The position numbers and the translations under genes are program-made. This document shows, one piece after another, positions 53,255-62,889 of a stretch of 64,000 nt of DNA (positions are counted from its first letter, which is position 1; each line of letters opens with the position of its first letter). The stretch spans positions 62,001 to 126,000 of the forward strand of contig NZ_JBHWLR010000016.1 of assembly GCF_042731755.1 (NCBI RefSeq), in the 5' to 3' direction. Under the pieces are notes generated by a model. The model saw only the letters and a program-made list of their open reading frames with translations, was not told the DNA's origin and ran no database searches. The stretch is from Promicromonospora sp042731755 (lineage in GTDB: Bacteria; Actinomycetota; Actinomycetes; Actinomycetales; Cellulomonadaceae).

Positions 53255-55603
53255 GTGGACCAGCAGGACGGCTCTTCGATACTGGCGTCCTCAGGGGGCG
53301 TCGCAAAAGCCTCGCTCAATGAGAGCGGCAGAGTGCAGGACGACGGTATCCACGGGCGTGACCGGGAGTGCCGGGCGATCGGAATGTTCCTGAGAGACCT
53401 GGACCCGGCGGTCCTTGTGGTGAGCGGCCTGAGCGGTATCGGGAAGACCGCGACGGTGCTTGCCGCGTTGCACCGTATCGGCATGCAGGACACGGCGGTG
53501 AGGCTGGTGCGCTCCTCCTCGTCCCGGCCGTACGCGCAGGTCCTGGCCGGCGGGCCGTGGCTCGATCTGTCGAGCGTGGTGATGCCGGTGGGCGAGGACT
53601 TCGAGCCCGAACCGCACGGGCTGCTGGAGCTTCTCGGCGCGGGTCTAGCGACCGTGCGCGAGGGAGCTCGTCGCGTCCTGTTTGTCGACGACGTCGAGGT
53701 CCTGACATCCGCCCGTGTCCGATGGCTGCAGCGACTGGCCCAGCATGCGGACGAGCGCGGTTGGCGTGTGATCGTCGCTGTCAGGTACGTCCCGCAAGAT
53801 CCCATGTCGGACGATTTCCGGGATCTGCCCCTCGGGCCCTTGGACGACGCGTCGTTGCGTACCGTCCTGGACGAGGGTCTGCGACTGCCGGTCGCGAAGG
53901 ACGTCGCGGCGCGGTTGCGCTGGTGGAGCTCGGGCAATCCGCGCATCGCACTCGAGCTCAGTGGCGATCTCAGTCCCGCACAGCTGCGCGGCACCTCTGA
54001 GTGGGCGGGGCCGGGCCGTGTGGGTCGAGCGGCCCAACGGGCATATCGGGTGTTGCTGGATCCCCTCGACACGCTCGGGGACCCCGTTCTCTCGCGAGCT
54101 AATGAACACCCTCTGCTCGCGCTGCTGTCCCGGGGGCCGTCGGGCGGTTCGGACCATCCCGTAGAAACCAGTCGCGCAGACGACGAGGTCAGTCTGCCCG
54201 AGTCGGTCGAAGCGACGCTGGACGGGCTTTATCTCGAGGACCTGGCAGGCATCTCCACAGCCATGGTCACACCCCGGGTCACGGCGGGCGTGGTCGCCGT
54301 CGCGCTCCTGACCGGGACCACGATGATGACGGCGCGGGCTGGGGAGCAGCTCCTGCGGCATATCAGCCCTGACTGGACCGACCACATCTGGTGGCGAGAG
54401 CCCGCTGTGGTCGACGATGTGACGCGTGGAGCCGGTGCAAGGGTCACCGCAGCTCTGATCGTCCTGGAGTGCACCGGCATCCTGATAGACCCCGCCGGCT
54501 TTCGTCGTGATCTCGATCTGATGGACCTCGCGCCTGACCCACACTGGGTCGGGCTCTGTATCCGGGTGCGTAGTCGCCTCCTGCTCGGGCAGACCCTTGA
54601 GGCAAGAAAGCTCCTGGGGGAACCTGGCCCCGCAGACGTGCCCTCGGGCCGGACGGTCGCGGAGGTCGTGTCCAGGGATCTCGCGGGCGCGTGGGTCGCG
54701 CTCGCCGAAGGTCGTCCAGCCAGTGCGCGCGCGCATCTGTCGAACGCTGCACATCTCCGGCCAGGTATCGACAGCTGGTCGGCGGTGCGAGGATTGCGAG
54801 CCGTCGCGGCGGCGTTGCTGGACGGTCAGGCGCCGGATGATGACCTGTTCTCGAACGAGGCGTGGTCGGCGCGCGCGGCGGGTGAGTTTGCCGTGAGCCT
54901 AGGTGTCGCGCATCTTGCTGTCGGACAGGTCCGACAAGCCGCAGAGGCTCTAGCCGTCGGGCTCGAGCGCTGTGCTTGGTCATACTGGGGCCGGGCGCAG
55001 GCTCAGGCCGACATGGTCGAGGCCGCCCTGGCTGCCAGCGGGGTGCTCGGGCCGCGCGTGCAGCGGCTGATCGAACGGCCCGTACCGGTCGATGAGCGGA
55101 CCGACGTCCCTGCTGCCGCGGCACATGTGCGGATGCTGGCTGCTTTGCGCGGCACGCAGACGTCGGTCGGCATCGAGGAGTGGCTACCGGTTGCGCTCTC
55201 GCCGGTTCCACCATGGCTGCGAGTGCGGTCTCTGACTGTCTATGGGCAGCACCTGCTGGTCCGCGGCGACCGAGAGACGTCCGAGCGAGTCCTGCGCGAG
55301 GCGTGGTCGCTCGCGAGCCTGGCCGGGGTGCCCGGTTGGCAGGCGGCCATCGACGCACTGCTCGCCGGGAACGCTTCTGGTCGGCCGGACTGGGAGCGCC
55401 TGAGCGATGACGAACGCGTTCTTGTTCGGCTGGCTGTCCAGGGCGCGACCAGCGCACAGGTCGCCGAGGCGGTCTACCTCTCCGTGCGGTCGGTGGCCAA
55501 CCGCTTCCGCCAGATCTATGGGCTCGTACAGGTCCGAGACCGCAGGGAACTGGTCGAGCGTGCCCTGGCCGATCCGCCGGACTGGCTTGCCGACCCCGTC
55601 TGA
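53255..55603 (+). CDS. LuxR-type ATPase regulator, paralogue 3
   Basis: 782 residues from GTG 53255, chosen for the ribosome site; the open frame extends upstream to 52973 without one. Tag IHGRDRECRAIGMFLRDLD, Walker A GLSGIGKTATVL, Walker B VLFVDDVEVL, and HTH LSDDERVLVRLAVQGATSAQVAEAVYLSVRSVANRFRQIYGLVQV. Close to paralogue 1. Followed convergently by remnants of the partner gene and of the helicase N-terminal domain, the same order as at 38150-39410. Confidence 0.88.
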   Translation: MDQQDGSSILASSGGVAKASLNESGRVQDDGIHGRDRECRAIGMFLRDLDPAVLVVSGLSGIGKTATVLAALHRIGMQDTAVRLVRSSSSRPYAQVLAGGPWLDLSSVVMPVGEDFEPEPHGLLELLGAGLATVREGARRVLFVDDVEVLTSARVRWLQRLAQHADERGWRVIVAVRYVPQDPMSDDFRDLPLGPLDDASLRTVLDEGLRLPVAKDVAARLRWWSSGNPRIALELSGDLSPAQLRGTSEWAGPGRVGRAAQRAYRVLLDPLDTLGDPVLSRANEHPLLALLSRGPSGGSDHPVETSRADDEVSLPESVEATLDGLYLEDLAGISTAMVTPRVTAGVVAVALLTGTTMMTARAGEQLLRHISPDWTDHIWWREPAVVDDVTRGAGARVTAALIVLECTGILIDPAGFRRDLDLMDLAPDPHWVGLCIRVRSRLLLGQTLEARKLLGEPGPADVPSGRTVAEVVSRDLAGAWVALAEGRPASARAHLSNAAHLRPGIDSWSAVRGLRAVAAALLDGQAPDDDLFSNEAWSARAAGEFAVSLGVAHLAVGQVRQAAEALAVGLERCAWSYWGRAQAQADMVEAALAASGVLGPRVQRLIERPVPVDERTDVPAAAAHVRMLAALRGTQTSVGIEEWLPVALSPVPPWLRVRSLTVYGQHLLVRGDRETSERVLREAWSLASLAGVPGWQAAIDALLAGNASGRPDWERLSDDERVLVRLAVQGATSAQVAEAVYLSVRSVANRFRQIYGLVQVRDRRELVERALADPPDWLADPV

Positions 55604-55614
55604 GGCCTGCGACA

Positions 55615-55824
55615 GACGCCGCCAGCTCGGCTCAGTGCTGTGGCGCCATCGGCCACGGACGCGGCGTAACGGTTGACCAGCTGGTACATCTCCGCCCGTT
55701 CGCAGGCCTGGCGGCCGAGCAGCAGGGTCAAGCCATTGCAGGAGTGCACAGGGCAGTCGGCGCGGTTTCTTGCGGCCTCGAACATGTTCCAAGACGGCAT
55801 CACTTTCGACATGTGCCCGCCCAA
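55615..55824 (-). pseudogene. Partner-gene remnant after LuxR-3
   Basis: Reads GGHMSKVMPSWNMFEAARN and LTLLLGRQACERAEMYQLVN, matching the intact partner's C-terminal half, but the stop codon position reads CGA and the N-terminal half is missing. Confidence 0.6.
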
Positions 55825-55830
55825 GGCGTC

Positions 55831-55899
55831 TCAGTCCTGAGGTGCGAACTTCCGGTCACGGTCCGTCTTGGATGCAGGCTGGAACAGGAAGTCGTGCAC
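55831..55899 (-). pseudogene. Helicase N-terminal domain remnant after LuxR-3
   Basis: HDFLFQPASKTDRDRKF matches DDFMFRSASETDRDRKF at the start of the 38931-39410 gene, then the frame ends. Directly follows the partner remnant. Confidence 0.55.
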
Positions 55900-56170
55900 T
55901 CGATTGCCTTGCCGCGCGGGCCCGACGGACTGTTGCTGTGCGAGGCACCGGGCCGGCGCGCACGGTACCCGCCCTCGTTGGGGTGGCGGCCGCCGGACTC
56001 GGTGATGCGGTCCAGGCCCACTGCGATGGCGGAGGCCGATAGAGCAGTTTCCCGATGTCGCAGCACTTGTTGTCGGCGTGACGGGCGTCCGGCCGCCCGC
56101 TGCCGTGGGGCAACGGGGCGGCGGTGGAGTCGCCGAATACCAGCTGACCGCTGCGCAGGCCGTGGCCGCG

Positions 56171-56854
56171 TCAGAGGCCGGCCGTGTCGTTCGGTTCGAT
56201 CAGGCCGTGATGGTGGGCGAACCGAACCGCGTGCACCCGGTCTCTGAGTTTGAGTTTGGCCAGGACGCGTGAGACGTGGGTCTTGACAGTCTGTTCGCCG
56301 ACGTAGAGCTGTTCACCGATGTCGGTGTTGGAGAAGCCAGCGGCCATCAGCAGGAACACCTCCCGCTCGCGTGCCGTGAGCCGGCCCAGACCGGGCGCTC
56401 GTTCCCGTTCGGGAACGTCCGGGGCCAGCACGTCAACCAGGCGTGGGGCAAGTCGGCTTGTGATTGACGGGTCGAGGTAGGTGTCGCCTCGGGCAGCGAC
56501 GCGGATCGCGGTCACGAGTTCTTCGGGGGGCACACTCTTCAGGACGAACCCGCTCACCCCGTAGGCCAATGCCGAGTGTAGGTAGTCATCGGTGCCGAAC
56601 GTGGTGAGCAGGAGGACTTTCAAGGTTTGCCGCCCTGACGACAACAGTTGGCGTGCTGCCGAGAGACCGTCGAGTTTCGGCATGCGCACATCCAGGACGG
56701 CAAGGTCAGCGCCAAGCGTCCGAACGGCCTCGATGGCGCTGTACCCGTCACCGACGTCTGCGACGCATTCCATGTCCGGCTGAGCGTCGAGGACCGCGCG
56801 AAAGCCCGACCGGAACATCGCATGGTCGTCGGCGATCACGATCCGCAAGGTCAC
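56171..56854 (-). CDS. NarL/LuxR-family response regulator
   Basis: 227 residues from GTG 56854. Receiver domain with Asp55 (DLAVLDVRMPKLDG) as phosphorylation site and conserved acidic pocket IADDH; C-terminal LuxR HTH (LTAREREVFLLMAAGFSNTDIGEQLYVGEQTVKTHVSRVLAKLKLRDRVHAV). The start overlaps the kinase stop (GTGA), so the pair is coupled. Its partner kinase is encoded upstream. Confidence 0.93.
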   Translation of the reverse strand: MTLRIVIADDHAMFRSGFRAVLDAQPDMECVADVGDGYSAIEAVRTLGADLAVLDVRMPKLDGLSAARQLLSSGRQTLKVLLLTTFGTDDYLHSALAYGVSGFVLKSVPPEELVTAIRVAARGDTYLDPSITSRLAPRLVDVLAPDVPERERAPGLGRLTAREREVFLLMAAGFSNTDIGEQLYVGEQTVKTHVSRVLAKLKLRDRVHAVRFAHHHGLIEPNDTAGL

Positions 56855-58083
56855 GCTTCACCTCCCAGAGGGATCGTGACGCTCGACTCCCAGAAAAGCC
56901 CGTCGCCGACGACGGCAAAGGATGCCGACCCGCCCAATCTCTCCGCGCGCTTACGCATGCCCTCGAGTCCAATACCGAAGCCGGCGACCGAGGAGCCGCC
57001 GCCCACCGGATCCACGCCGGGGACGATCCGGTTGCGGGCGCTGAGGCCTATGCGGTCACCGGCGTAGTCGAGTTCTACCCGAGCACGATTCCCGTCGCCG
57101 TGCCGCAGGACGTTCGTCATCATCTCCTGCGCCACGCGGTACAACGTGCTGTCGATGGCGCGAGGTAGCGGAAGCGGGGTGTTGTACACGACGTACGTCA
57201 CCTGCAGGCCGGAAGACCGGACGCTGTCGAACAGATCCGACAGCATCGCCAGCCCCGGCTGCTCCGGTGACGCATCACCCTCGTGCAGCAGCGAGAGCAG
57301 CCGGCGCAGGTCGACCATCGCGGCCTGACTGGACTCCTCGACTGCGGTGAGAGAGGTGTGGACCGTGACGTCGCCAGTGAGCAGGCCCGCGGGAAGGTTC
57401 AGCCGGGCCGCTGTGGCGTGGACGCCGATCGCGCTCACGTGGTGGGAGATGACGTCGTGCAGTTCAACGGCTATCGTCTCCCGCTCGTTGGCCACTGCCG
57501 CGGCCACCTCGGCCTGCGCGTCTCGCAGGGCAGCCTCGCGTCGGTGGCGCAGTTCATCCACGTGCGCCTTGCGCGCGGTGGTGTAGCGCCCGACCAGCCA
57601 CGGCATCAAAGCGTTGGCAGCCACGAGGCTCAACAGAGAAGCCGGGTCACTCAGCCCGGCTATCAGCAACGAACACAGGGTTCCGCCGCACGACGCCGCC
57701 AGTGCCGCGCCAGCTGACCACCCTCGCAACCAGGCACCGGCCCGGTACGCGCTGACGAGCTGCCCGGCGGTGCTTGCGCTCCGGCCGGGAAGCACAAAGG
57801 CAAGCGCTGAGACCACCGCGACGTGCCCGACCGCGACCCAGCCGGAGAGCCTCGGCGAAGTCACCAGGGCTGCATCGGCAAGCAGTATTGCGATCAGGAG
57901 AGCTGGGTTCCACGGTCCTGATTCGGGACCACGCGTCAGGAAGCTCACCGCGTCGACGACCAGGCACACGACTCCCACCAGGACCGACTGATGCGCCAGG
58001 GAGCGCTCCGTCTCGTTCGAACCCGCGCGGCCGAGCCACCGGCGCAGCACCGAGCGATCCACCACGTTCGTGCTGCTGAGCAT
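56851..58083 (-). CDS. Membrane sensor histidine kinase (HisKA_3/NarX-type)
   Basis: 410 residues from ATG 58083; GTG 58143 is an alternative start. About five N-terminal membrane segments (SVLVGVVCLVVDAVSFL, LLIAILLADAALV...), then HisKA_3 ETIAVELHDVISHHVSAIGVHA with the phospho-His, and a HATPase_c domain (EMMTNVLRHGDGNRARVELDY, GFGIGLEGMRKRAERLGG). It senses a membrane or extracellular signal and phosphorylates the downstream regulator. Divergent by 107 bp from a secreted hydrolase gene, a probable target. Confidence 0.92.
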   Translation of the reverse strand: MLSSTNVVDRSVLRRWLGRAGSNETERSLAHQSVLVGVVCLVVDAVSFLTRGPESGPWNPALLIAILLADAALVTSPRLSGWVAVGHVAVVSALAFVLPGRSASTAGQLVSAYRAGAWLRGWSAGAALAASCGGTLCSLLIAGLSDPASLLSLVAANALMPWLVGRYTTARKAHVDELRHRREAALRDAQAEVAAAVANERETIAVELHDVISHHVSAIGVHATAARLNLPAGLLTGDVTVHTSLTAVEESSQAAMVDLRRLLSLLHEGDASPEQPGLAMLSDLFDSVRSSGLQVTYVVYNTPLPLPRAIDSTLYRVAQEMMTNVLRHGDGNRARVELDYAGDRIGLSARNRIVPGVDPVGGGSSVAGFGIGLEGMRKRAERLGGSASFAVVGDGLFWESSVTIPLGGEA

Positions 58084-58190
58084 CCGGCCATTGTGCCCGG
58101 CGCGAACCGGCCAGAAGTCACTCCCGAGAGGGATGGCCATCACATCGCGGTGTGACGCCGTCCGACGGCTCCGGCTCCTAGCGTGCAGCC

Positions 58191-60154
58191 ATGCGCGTGT
58201 CCCTCACCCGCCGCCGAACGGTGGCCCTCGCCGGCGTCGCGGCCGTACTGCTCGTGCTGAGCACGTTCATCTTCTGGCCTGACGCCACCCCTCGGGTCCC
58301 GCCTGGCGCCGTGCCGGACTCACTGACCCTCAAGCCCTGCACCTACGACACGGAAGAGGGAACACGGCCCGCAGACTGCGGGAGGCTCGTGGTCGCGGAG
58401 AACCGCTCGAACCCGATGTCGAACCTGATAGCCCTGCCCGTCGTTCGGATCCGTGCCATTGCGCAGCCCGCGGGCGAACCGATCATCCGGCTCGGTGGCG
58501 GGCCAGGCCTGTCGAACATGGACTTTCCCGAAGCCAGCCGACTCACCGACCACCACGATGTAGTTCTCGTCGGCTACCGGGGAGTCGACGGCTCGCGACG
58601 TCTTGACTGTCCCGAGGTGACGTCCGCGCAGCAGTCGTCGTCCGACGGCATGACGGGCCCGGACGCTCTTTCCGCGACGAGCCGGGCGTTCAGCCAGTGC
58701 GCCAACCGCCTCCAGCGCTCGGGAGTCGACCTGACCGGCTACTCGGTTCCCAGCGCGTCGAGGACATGGAATCAGCGCGGAAGGCTCTCGGCTACCAGCG
58801 GGTCAACCTGGTCAGCTCCAGTGCGGGCACTCGGACAGCGATGGTCTACGCATGGCGCCACCCCAAGGCGCTGCTGCGCTCGGCCATGATCTCCGTCAAC
58901 CCGCCCGGCCACCTGTTCTGGAACCCCCGCGTCACGGACTCCCAATTCACCCAGTATGCCGATCTGTGCCAGGCGGACGCCGCGTGCGCCGCGAAGACCC
59001 CCGATCTAGCGAAGACGATCCGAGACACCATCACCACGATGCCTTCGAAGTGGGGACCGTTTTCCCTCAAGAACACCAACGTCCGGGTCCTCAGCCAGTA
59101 CGCGATGCATCACAACGGCCGCGGATCAGCCCCCAACAACGCGCCTACGGCTATCGACGCCTACCTCGACGGCGGCTCGGGCGCCATGTGGGCGATGTCC
59201 GTGCTCGCCGAGGTCGCACTGCCGACCTCCACGGTCTGGGGCGAATTCGCGTCGTTCGCGATGACCGACGCCCCCGCCGTGCGGCAGTACTACGCCCAAG
59301 GCGGCGATCGCGGCTCGATCCTCGGCAATGCCTCGACGGACTTCCTCTGGGGCGGCCCAAGAGGTATCTCCACCGTCTGGCCGGACAGTCCCGACAATGC
59401 CGAATACCGTACGGTCCGGCCCAGCGCGGTCGAAACTCTGCTCATCGGCGGCGAACTCGACTTCTCCACCCCGCCGGTGAACGCGACGAACGAGCTGCTG
59501 CCCGCGCTGTCCCGCGGGCACCAGGTGGTCCTGCCCGGCCTCGGCCACACCCACGACTTCTGGGAACACCAACCCGAGGCGGGCAAGCAGCTGCTGACCA
59601 CCTTCTTCGACACGGGGCACGTCGACAGCACGCAGTTCCACCGCCGCCCCGTCGCCCTCGACGCCGTGCCGTTGAGCATGTCGACGATCGCCGTTCTCCT
59701 CATCGGCGTCCCCACCGGTGGAGCGCTGATCGGCTTGCTGCTCCGCAGGCGACGGCGTCACGGCGCGCCGAATCGCCGGGCGAGCCGCAGGATCCGGGCG
59801 CTGATCATGGTGCCGCTCGGCCTGGCCGGCTGGTTTCTCGGGGTCCTGTTCACCTGGACGCTGGCTCCGGGATGGTTCATCGCCGATCCGGTCGTGGTGG
59901 TGCCCGGCACCGGCCTGCTGATAGGCCTCGGCGCGCATCTCGCCCGACCGACAGCGAAGCCTAGATCCCGATTCGCGGCCGCCGCACCAGTCGCCGGTGC
60001 GCTCGCGGGAGCATTGCTGGGATCGCTGGCAGGAACAGGACTGATCACCCCAGCCTTCGCGATCGTCGGCGCGGCACTGGGCGCGAACCTCGTAGTGGAG
60101 ATCCGAGGATGCCAACAGCCAGTCGGGCTCACCAACCCGGCAACCGTGGGGTGA
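58191..60154 (+). pseudogene. Membrane-bound alpha/beta hydrolase (TAP-like), frameshifted
   Basis: From ATG 58191 an N-terminal membrane segment precedes a hydrolase domain up to DLTGYSVP; the frame then breaks at the CCC run 58749-58751 and resumes as QRVEDMESARKALGYQRVNLVSSSAGTRTAMVYAW. One inserted C would restore a protein of about 654 residues. The nucleophile motif SSSAGTR (usually GxSYG), Asp in ELDFSTPP and His in GLGHTHDFW form the catalytic triad. Four membrane segments follow at the C-terminus. The rest is well conserved, so sequencing error or a recent mutation is likely. Divergent from the two-component kinase. Confidence 0.8.
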
Positions 60155-60541
60155 CCGACATGTCAGAGCCATGACCACCGGGCGAGAGCTCATCCTTCGT
60201 CGTGCGCCAAATCCGCCGAAGCTTCGACTTGTCGCGAGGTCGGTAAGGTGCGGCTGTCCAGCAGTTCCGGCTACGCCGACTTCCATCAGGAGCCCGTCGA
60301 GTGCTGCAAACAGATTCCAGTTGCATGGAGTAATCCCAACCGTGATCACCGAGGCCAGTGGCGTCGGCGGGTTCAGGCCTCGAAGGCTGAGGACAGAAAG
60401 TCAAACATCGGCCGGCGATGGCCGAGTGTGTTGCGCATCTGCATGGCGAAAATCATTGATTCGCTGACTTGTTTTACGATCGGTCGCCGCAACCCTCGGT
60501 GCGAATTGTGTCGATGGCCAACGAAATGGAGAAATGTAGAG
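60155..60541 (+). other. Intergenic stretch before the SRPBCC gene
   Basis: Besides the LysR relic no gene is supported. GGAG at about 60525 and GTAGAG near 60536 may serve the next start. Confidence 0.35.
60186..60328 (-). pseudogene. Degenerate LysR N-terminus
   Basis: Minus-strand frame reads NLFAALDGLLMEVGVAGTAG...HLTDLATSRSFGGFGARRR, matching NLLAALDVLLEEGSVTGAADRLHLSQPAMSRTLARIRR of the LysR at 35344-36267. No effector domain follows. Confidence 0.5.
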
Positions 60542-60976
60542 ATGAAGAGCATCGTACTGCAGCACCAGTTCACTGTTCCTTCGACACCCGAAGCGGCGGT
60601 TTCGCATTTGATGGAACCGTCCAGTTACGTAGAGCTCAACGGCTTCGTTGTTGCCGTCCGGGACATTCGCGAAGAGGGAGGTTCCACCGTTTACACCGCG
60701 ATCGAGCGACTACCCATACTCTGGTGGCACTTTCACAGTCCTCTCAAGGTCCGCGTCCGAAGCGAGGAGGCAGGGACACGGTTCATCATGGAAGTCGACA
60801 GCCACGGAGGAGTGAGGGTGCGAGTAGTAACTCAATTCACCTCCACGCCTGAAGGCGCGGTGGCCGACGACACAATCACCCTGACTGCCCCCGCGCTCGT
60901 GCGGGGCTATTCCGCCAAGCAGGCGCGGGCCGGTCAACTGCATCGGGGACAGGCCCTGGCCGTCCGTCTCAGCTGA
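60542..60976 (+). CDS. SRPBCC-family protein
   Basis: 144 residues from ATG 60542. KSIVLQHQFTVPSTPEAAVSHLMEPSSYVELNGFVVAVRDIREEGG and the later strand-rich WWHFHSPLKVRVRSEEAG...VVTQFTSTPEGAVADDTITL fit the START/SRPBCC hydrophobic-ligand fold, closing with the long C-terminal helix YSAKQARAGQLHRGQALAVRL. Ligand or reaction unknown. It stands alone. Confidence 0.75.
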   Translation: MKSIVLQHQFTVPSTPEAAVSHLMEPSSYVELNGFVVAVRDIREEGGSTVYTAIERLPILWWHFHSPLKVRVRSEEAGTRFIMEVDSHGGVRVRVVTQFTSTPEGAVADDTITLTAPALVRGYSAKQARAGQLHRGQALAVRLS

Positions 60977-61276
60977 ATTCACAAAGCTTGCCGTGACGCC
61001 GTCAGAGCATGCTTCAGGGTGGAGTTGGCTGCCGCGGAAGCGAACCTGATCTCGCTCGCCAACGGTGGGGCCCGGCCCGGCATGACGTAGAGGGCTGGGC
61101 TCCGCCTGTCTCGCACAATTCACCCGGCGTCGCCTCCACTCGGAAGCCTTCTATCCACATTCATGAAGTGCGCTGAGAACGGTAGCGGCCACGGGCTGGT
61201 CTGGTGAGCCTCTGGCGGGAGCGAATTCGGCGGATCCGTCCGTAGTCTTCGCGGGGTCGACCCAGCTCTGGACCGC
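60977..61276 (+). other. Upstream part of the fourth LuxR copy, non-coding
   Basis: No gene. It contains TCGCACAATTCACCCG at 61111-61126, also found upstream of LuxR-1, and marks the promoter of the copy whose coding start survives at 61277. Confidence 0.4.
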
Positions 61277-61362
61277 GTGGTTCACGGGCGTGACCGGGTG
61301 CTGAGAGCGATGGGTGCTCTCGCGACTGAGCTGGACCCGACAACTCTTGTCGTGAGTAGCGC
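61277..61362 (+). pseudogene. N-terminal fragment of a fourth LuxR-type regulator
   Basis: VHGRDRVLRAMGALATELDPTTLVVS matches the paralogue tag and first strand (VHGRDRELRVIGAFATDLDTATLVVS), then breaks just before the Walker A motif, where Gly/Pro/Cys-rich noise follows. Its upstream box matches that of LuxR-1. Confidence 0.65.
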
Positions 61363-61583
61363 GGGGCCCGGTGGCGGACTTTGTCGGCCCGCTCAAGGCG
61401 TGTTCGGCCGGCTCGTCGCCGCCGCCACCGACGAAACTCGAACTGGACGTGACCTCGCTCAAGCTGGAGAGCCTCGCCTGGAACTGCTCTCGTCACGACG
61501 CCCAGGATGGAGCGTAGGCGGGGTTCGCACTCTCGTAGGGCCTGCGTCGTCCGGACTGACTTCGGCGTGCCACCAGGAGGCTA

Positions 61584-61598
61584 TCTTGCTATGCAAGA
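61584..61598. promoter_or_regulatory. PadR operator/promoter
   Basis: TCTTGC-TAT-GCAAGA, a 15-bp palindrome 20 bp before the PadR start; TATCCT at 61606-61611 would be the -10 box with transcription starting at or near the ATG (leaderless). Confidence 0.5.
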
Positions 61599-61618
61599 GA
61601 CCTGCTATCCTGTGATGC

Positions 61619-61954
61619 ATGATACCGACAGCGGACATGGTCCTGACGCAGTTGCGCAAGGGGGTCGTGGAGTACTGCGTCCTTGCTTGCCTGCGCTCGG
61701 CGCCCGCCTACGGGCTCGAGCTCGCCGAACGCCTCGGCACCGACAGCACCCTGCTGACCAGCGAGGGAACGCTGTACCCGCTGCTGTCGCGCTTGCGTCA
61801 GCAGAACTGGGTCACCACGACCCAGGTCCCTTCCGCGGTGGGTCCACCGCGCCGGTACTACGAGATCACCGACGAGGGCCGGGCGGCGCTGGAGACCTTC
61901 ACCGCTACCTGGTCCCGTTTCACGACCGACGTCCGTTCGACCCTGGAGTCCTGA
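61619..61954 (+). CDS. PadR-family transcriptional regulator
   Basis: 111 residues from ATG 61619. Winged helix: VVEYCVLACLRSAPAYGLELAERLGTDSTLLTSEGTLYPLLSRLRQQNWVTTTQVPS...RRYYEITDEGRAALETF, the PadR signature. It shares the TGATG stop-start overlap with the next gene, so the two form an operon. No ribosome site is seen and the -10 is very close to ATG, so leaderless translation is likely. Confidence 0.9.
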   Translation: MIPTADMVLTQLRKGVVEYCVLACLRSAPAYGLELAERLGTDSTLLTSEGTLYPLLSRLRQQNWVTTTQVPSAVGPPRRYYEITDEGRAALETFTATWSRFTTDVRSTLES

Positions 61955-62415
61955 TGACAACAACCCCCGAGTTTCCGCCGATCGTTGATGCGTACCTCGC
62001 TGATCTCGACCGCGCACTGGCCTCCGCCGACCCGCGCGAACGGGCGGAGACCCTGGCGGCGGTGCACGAACACGCCGCGGAGGCGCTCGACCGGCACGGA
62101 TGGGACGACGCCGCGGCCAGCCGGGTTCTCGACGAGCTCGGCCCAGTGGACGCTATCGCGGCCGAGGTGACGCCCGCCCCGCAGTCCGCCGTCTCGGTAG
62201 AGAAGATCGAGGCCACGGATGTGGTGCTGCCCGTCCTTGCGTTCGTGCTCTGGCCGCTTGCCCCCGTTACCCTCGTTTGGGCGATCGTTCGGCTGCGTTC
62301 CGGTGTGGGCAAGCGCGCTCTGCAGTGGCTCACCATCGTGCTCAGCGCTATCCCGACCGTCGTCGGCGTCGTGTTCCTCCTGATACACACCTTGAACTTG
62401 GCCTTCGGCAAGTAG
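61954..62415 (+). CDS. HAAS-domain membrane protein (DUF1700-like)
   Basis: 153 residues; ATG 61954 shares the final A of the PadR stop. The N-terminal helical hairpin (VDAYLADLDRALASADPRERAETLAAVHEHAAEAL) is the HAAS domain that pairs with PadR regulators; two membrane segments (VVLPVLAFVLWPLAPVTLVWAI and WLTIVLSAIPTVVGVVFLLI) follow. It probably acts as membrane anchor or modulator of PadR. Confidence 0.85.
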   Translation: MTTTPEFPPIVDAYLADLDRALASADPRERAETLAAVHEHAAEALDRHGWDDAAASRVLDELGPVDAIAAEVTPAPQSAVSVEKIEATDVVLPVLAFVLWPLAPVTLVWAIVRLRSGVGKRALQWLTIVLSAIPTVVGVVFLLIHTLNLAFGK

Positions 62416-62889
62416 ATCGAGCGGCCCGGCGTCGCTTTCCGCGTGCGGTGCGAGACGGTCCGACCGCTCATCAGGTCGGACCATCTCTGAAGGCGACACT
62501 TGTTGGCTTCACGTCTACGGCGTAGCCGTGCGCGGAGGTGAGCAGGGTGGCGTGGAGGTCGGCATCCCGATTGACCCGCAGAGTCTGACGGTCGGCCTCG
62601 TACCCGTTGTTGTTGGGGCGGGCCGATAGCTGCTGCTACTACGCCCAGCGACACTCGACCCCCGACAGAAACCCGACGGATTCAGCCGTCACTGACTGTC
62701 ACCACTGGACTACAGTGGCACTCACGAGGGCGACTTCCCACCCCGCACCCATTGCGGGCCAGAGTCATCAGTGACAGACGTACGTGGCCGCTACCTGGAG
62801 AAACGCCATCAGTGAAACGGGCGGGAGCGGGTAGGTGTCCGCAGATCCAGAGGCCTGTCGTGCGGCTTGATTGCGCGCCAGCCTGGGAT
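62416..62889 (+). other. Right end of the tRNA-Pro island, non-coding
   Basis: No gene. It holds CCCCGACAGAAACCCGAC at 62660-62677 (17/18 to the left-end copy) and a small stem-loop CCACT...AGTGG near 62702-62718. Confidence 0.4.

Noticed and set aside
59126..60349. 407-codon minus-strand frame opposite the hydrolase
   Set aside because: Mostly shadow. Only its beginning resembles a LysR N-terminus and is listed as a relic.
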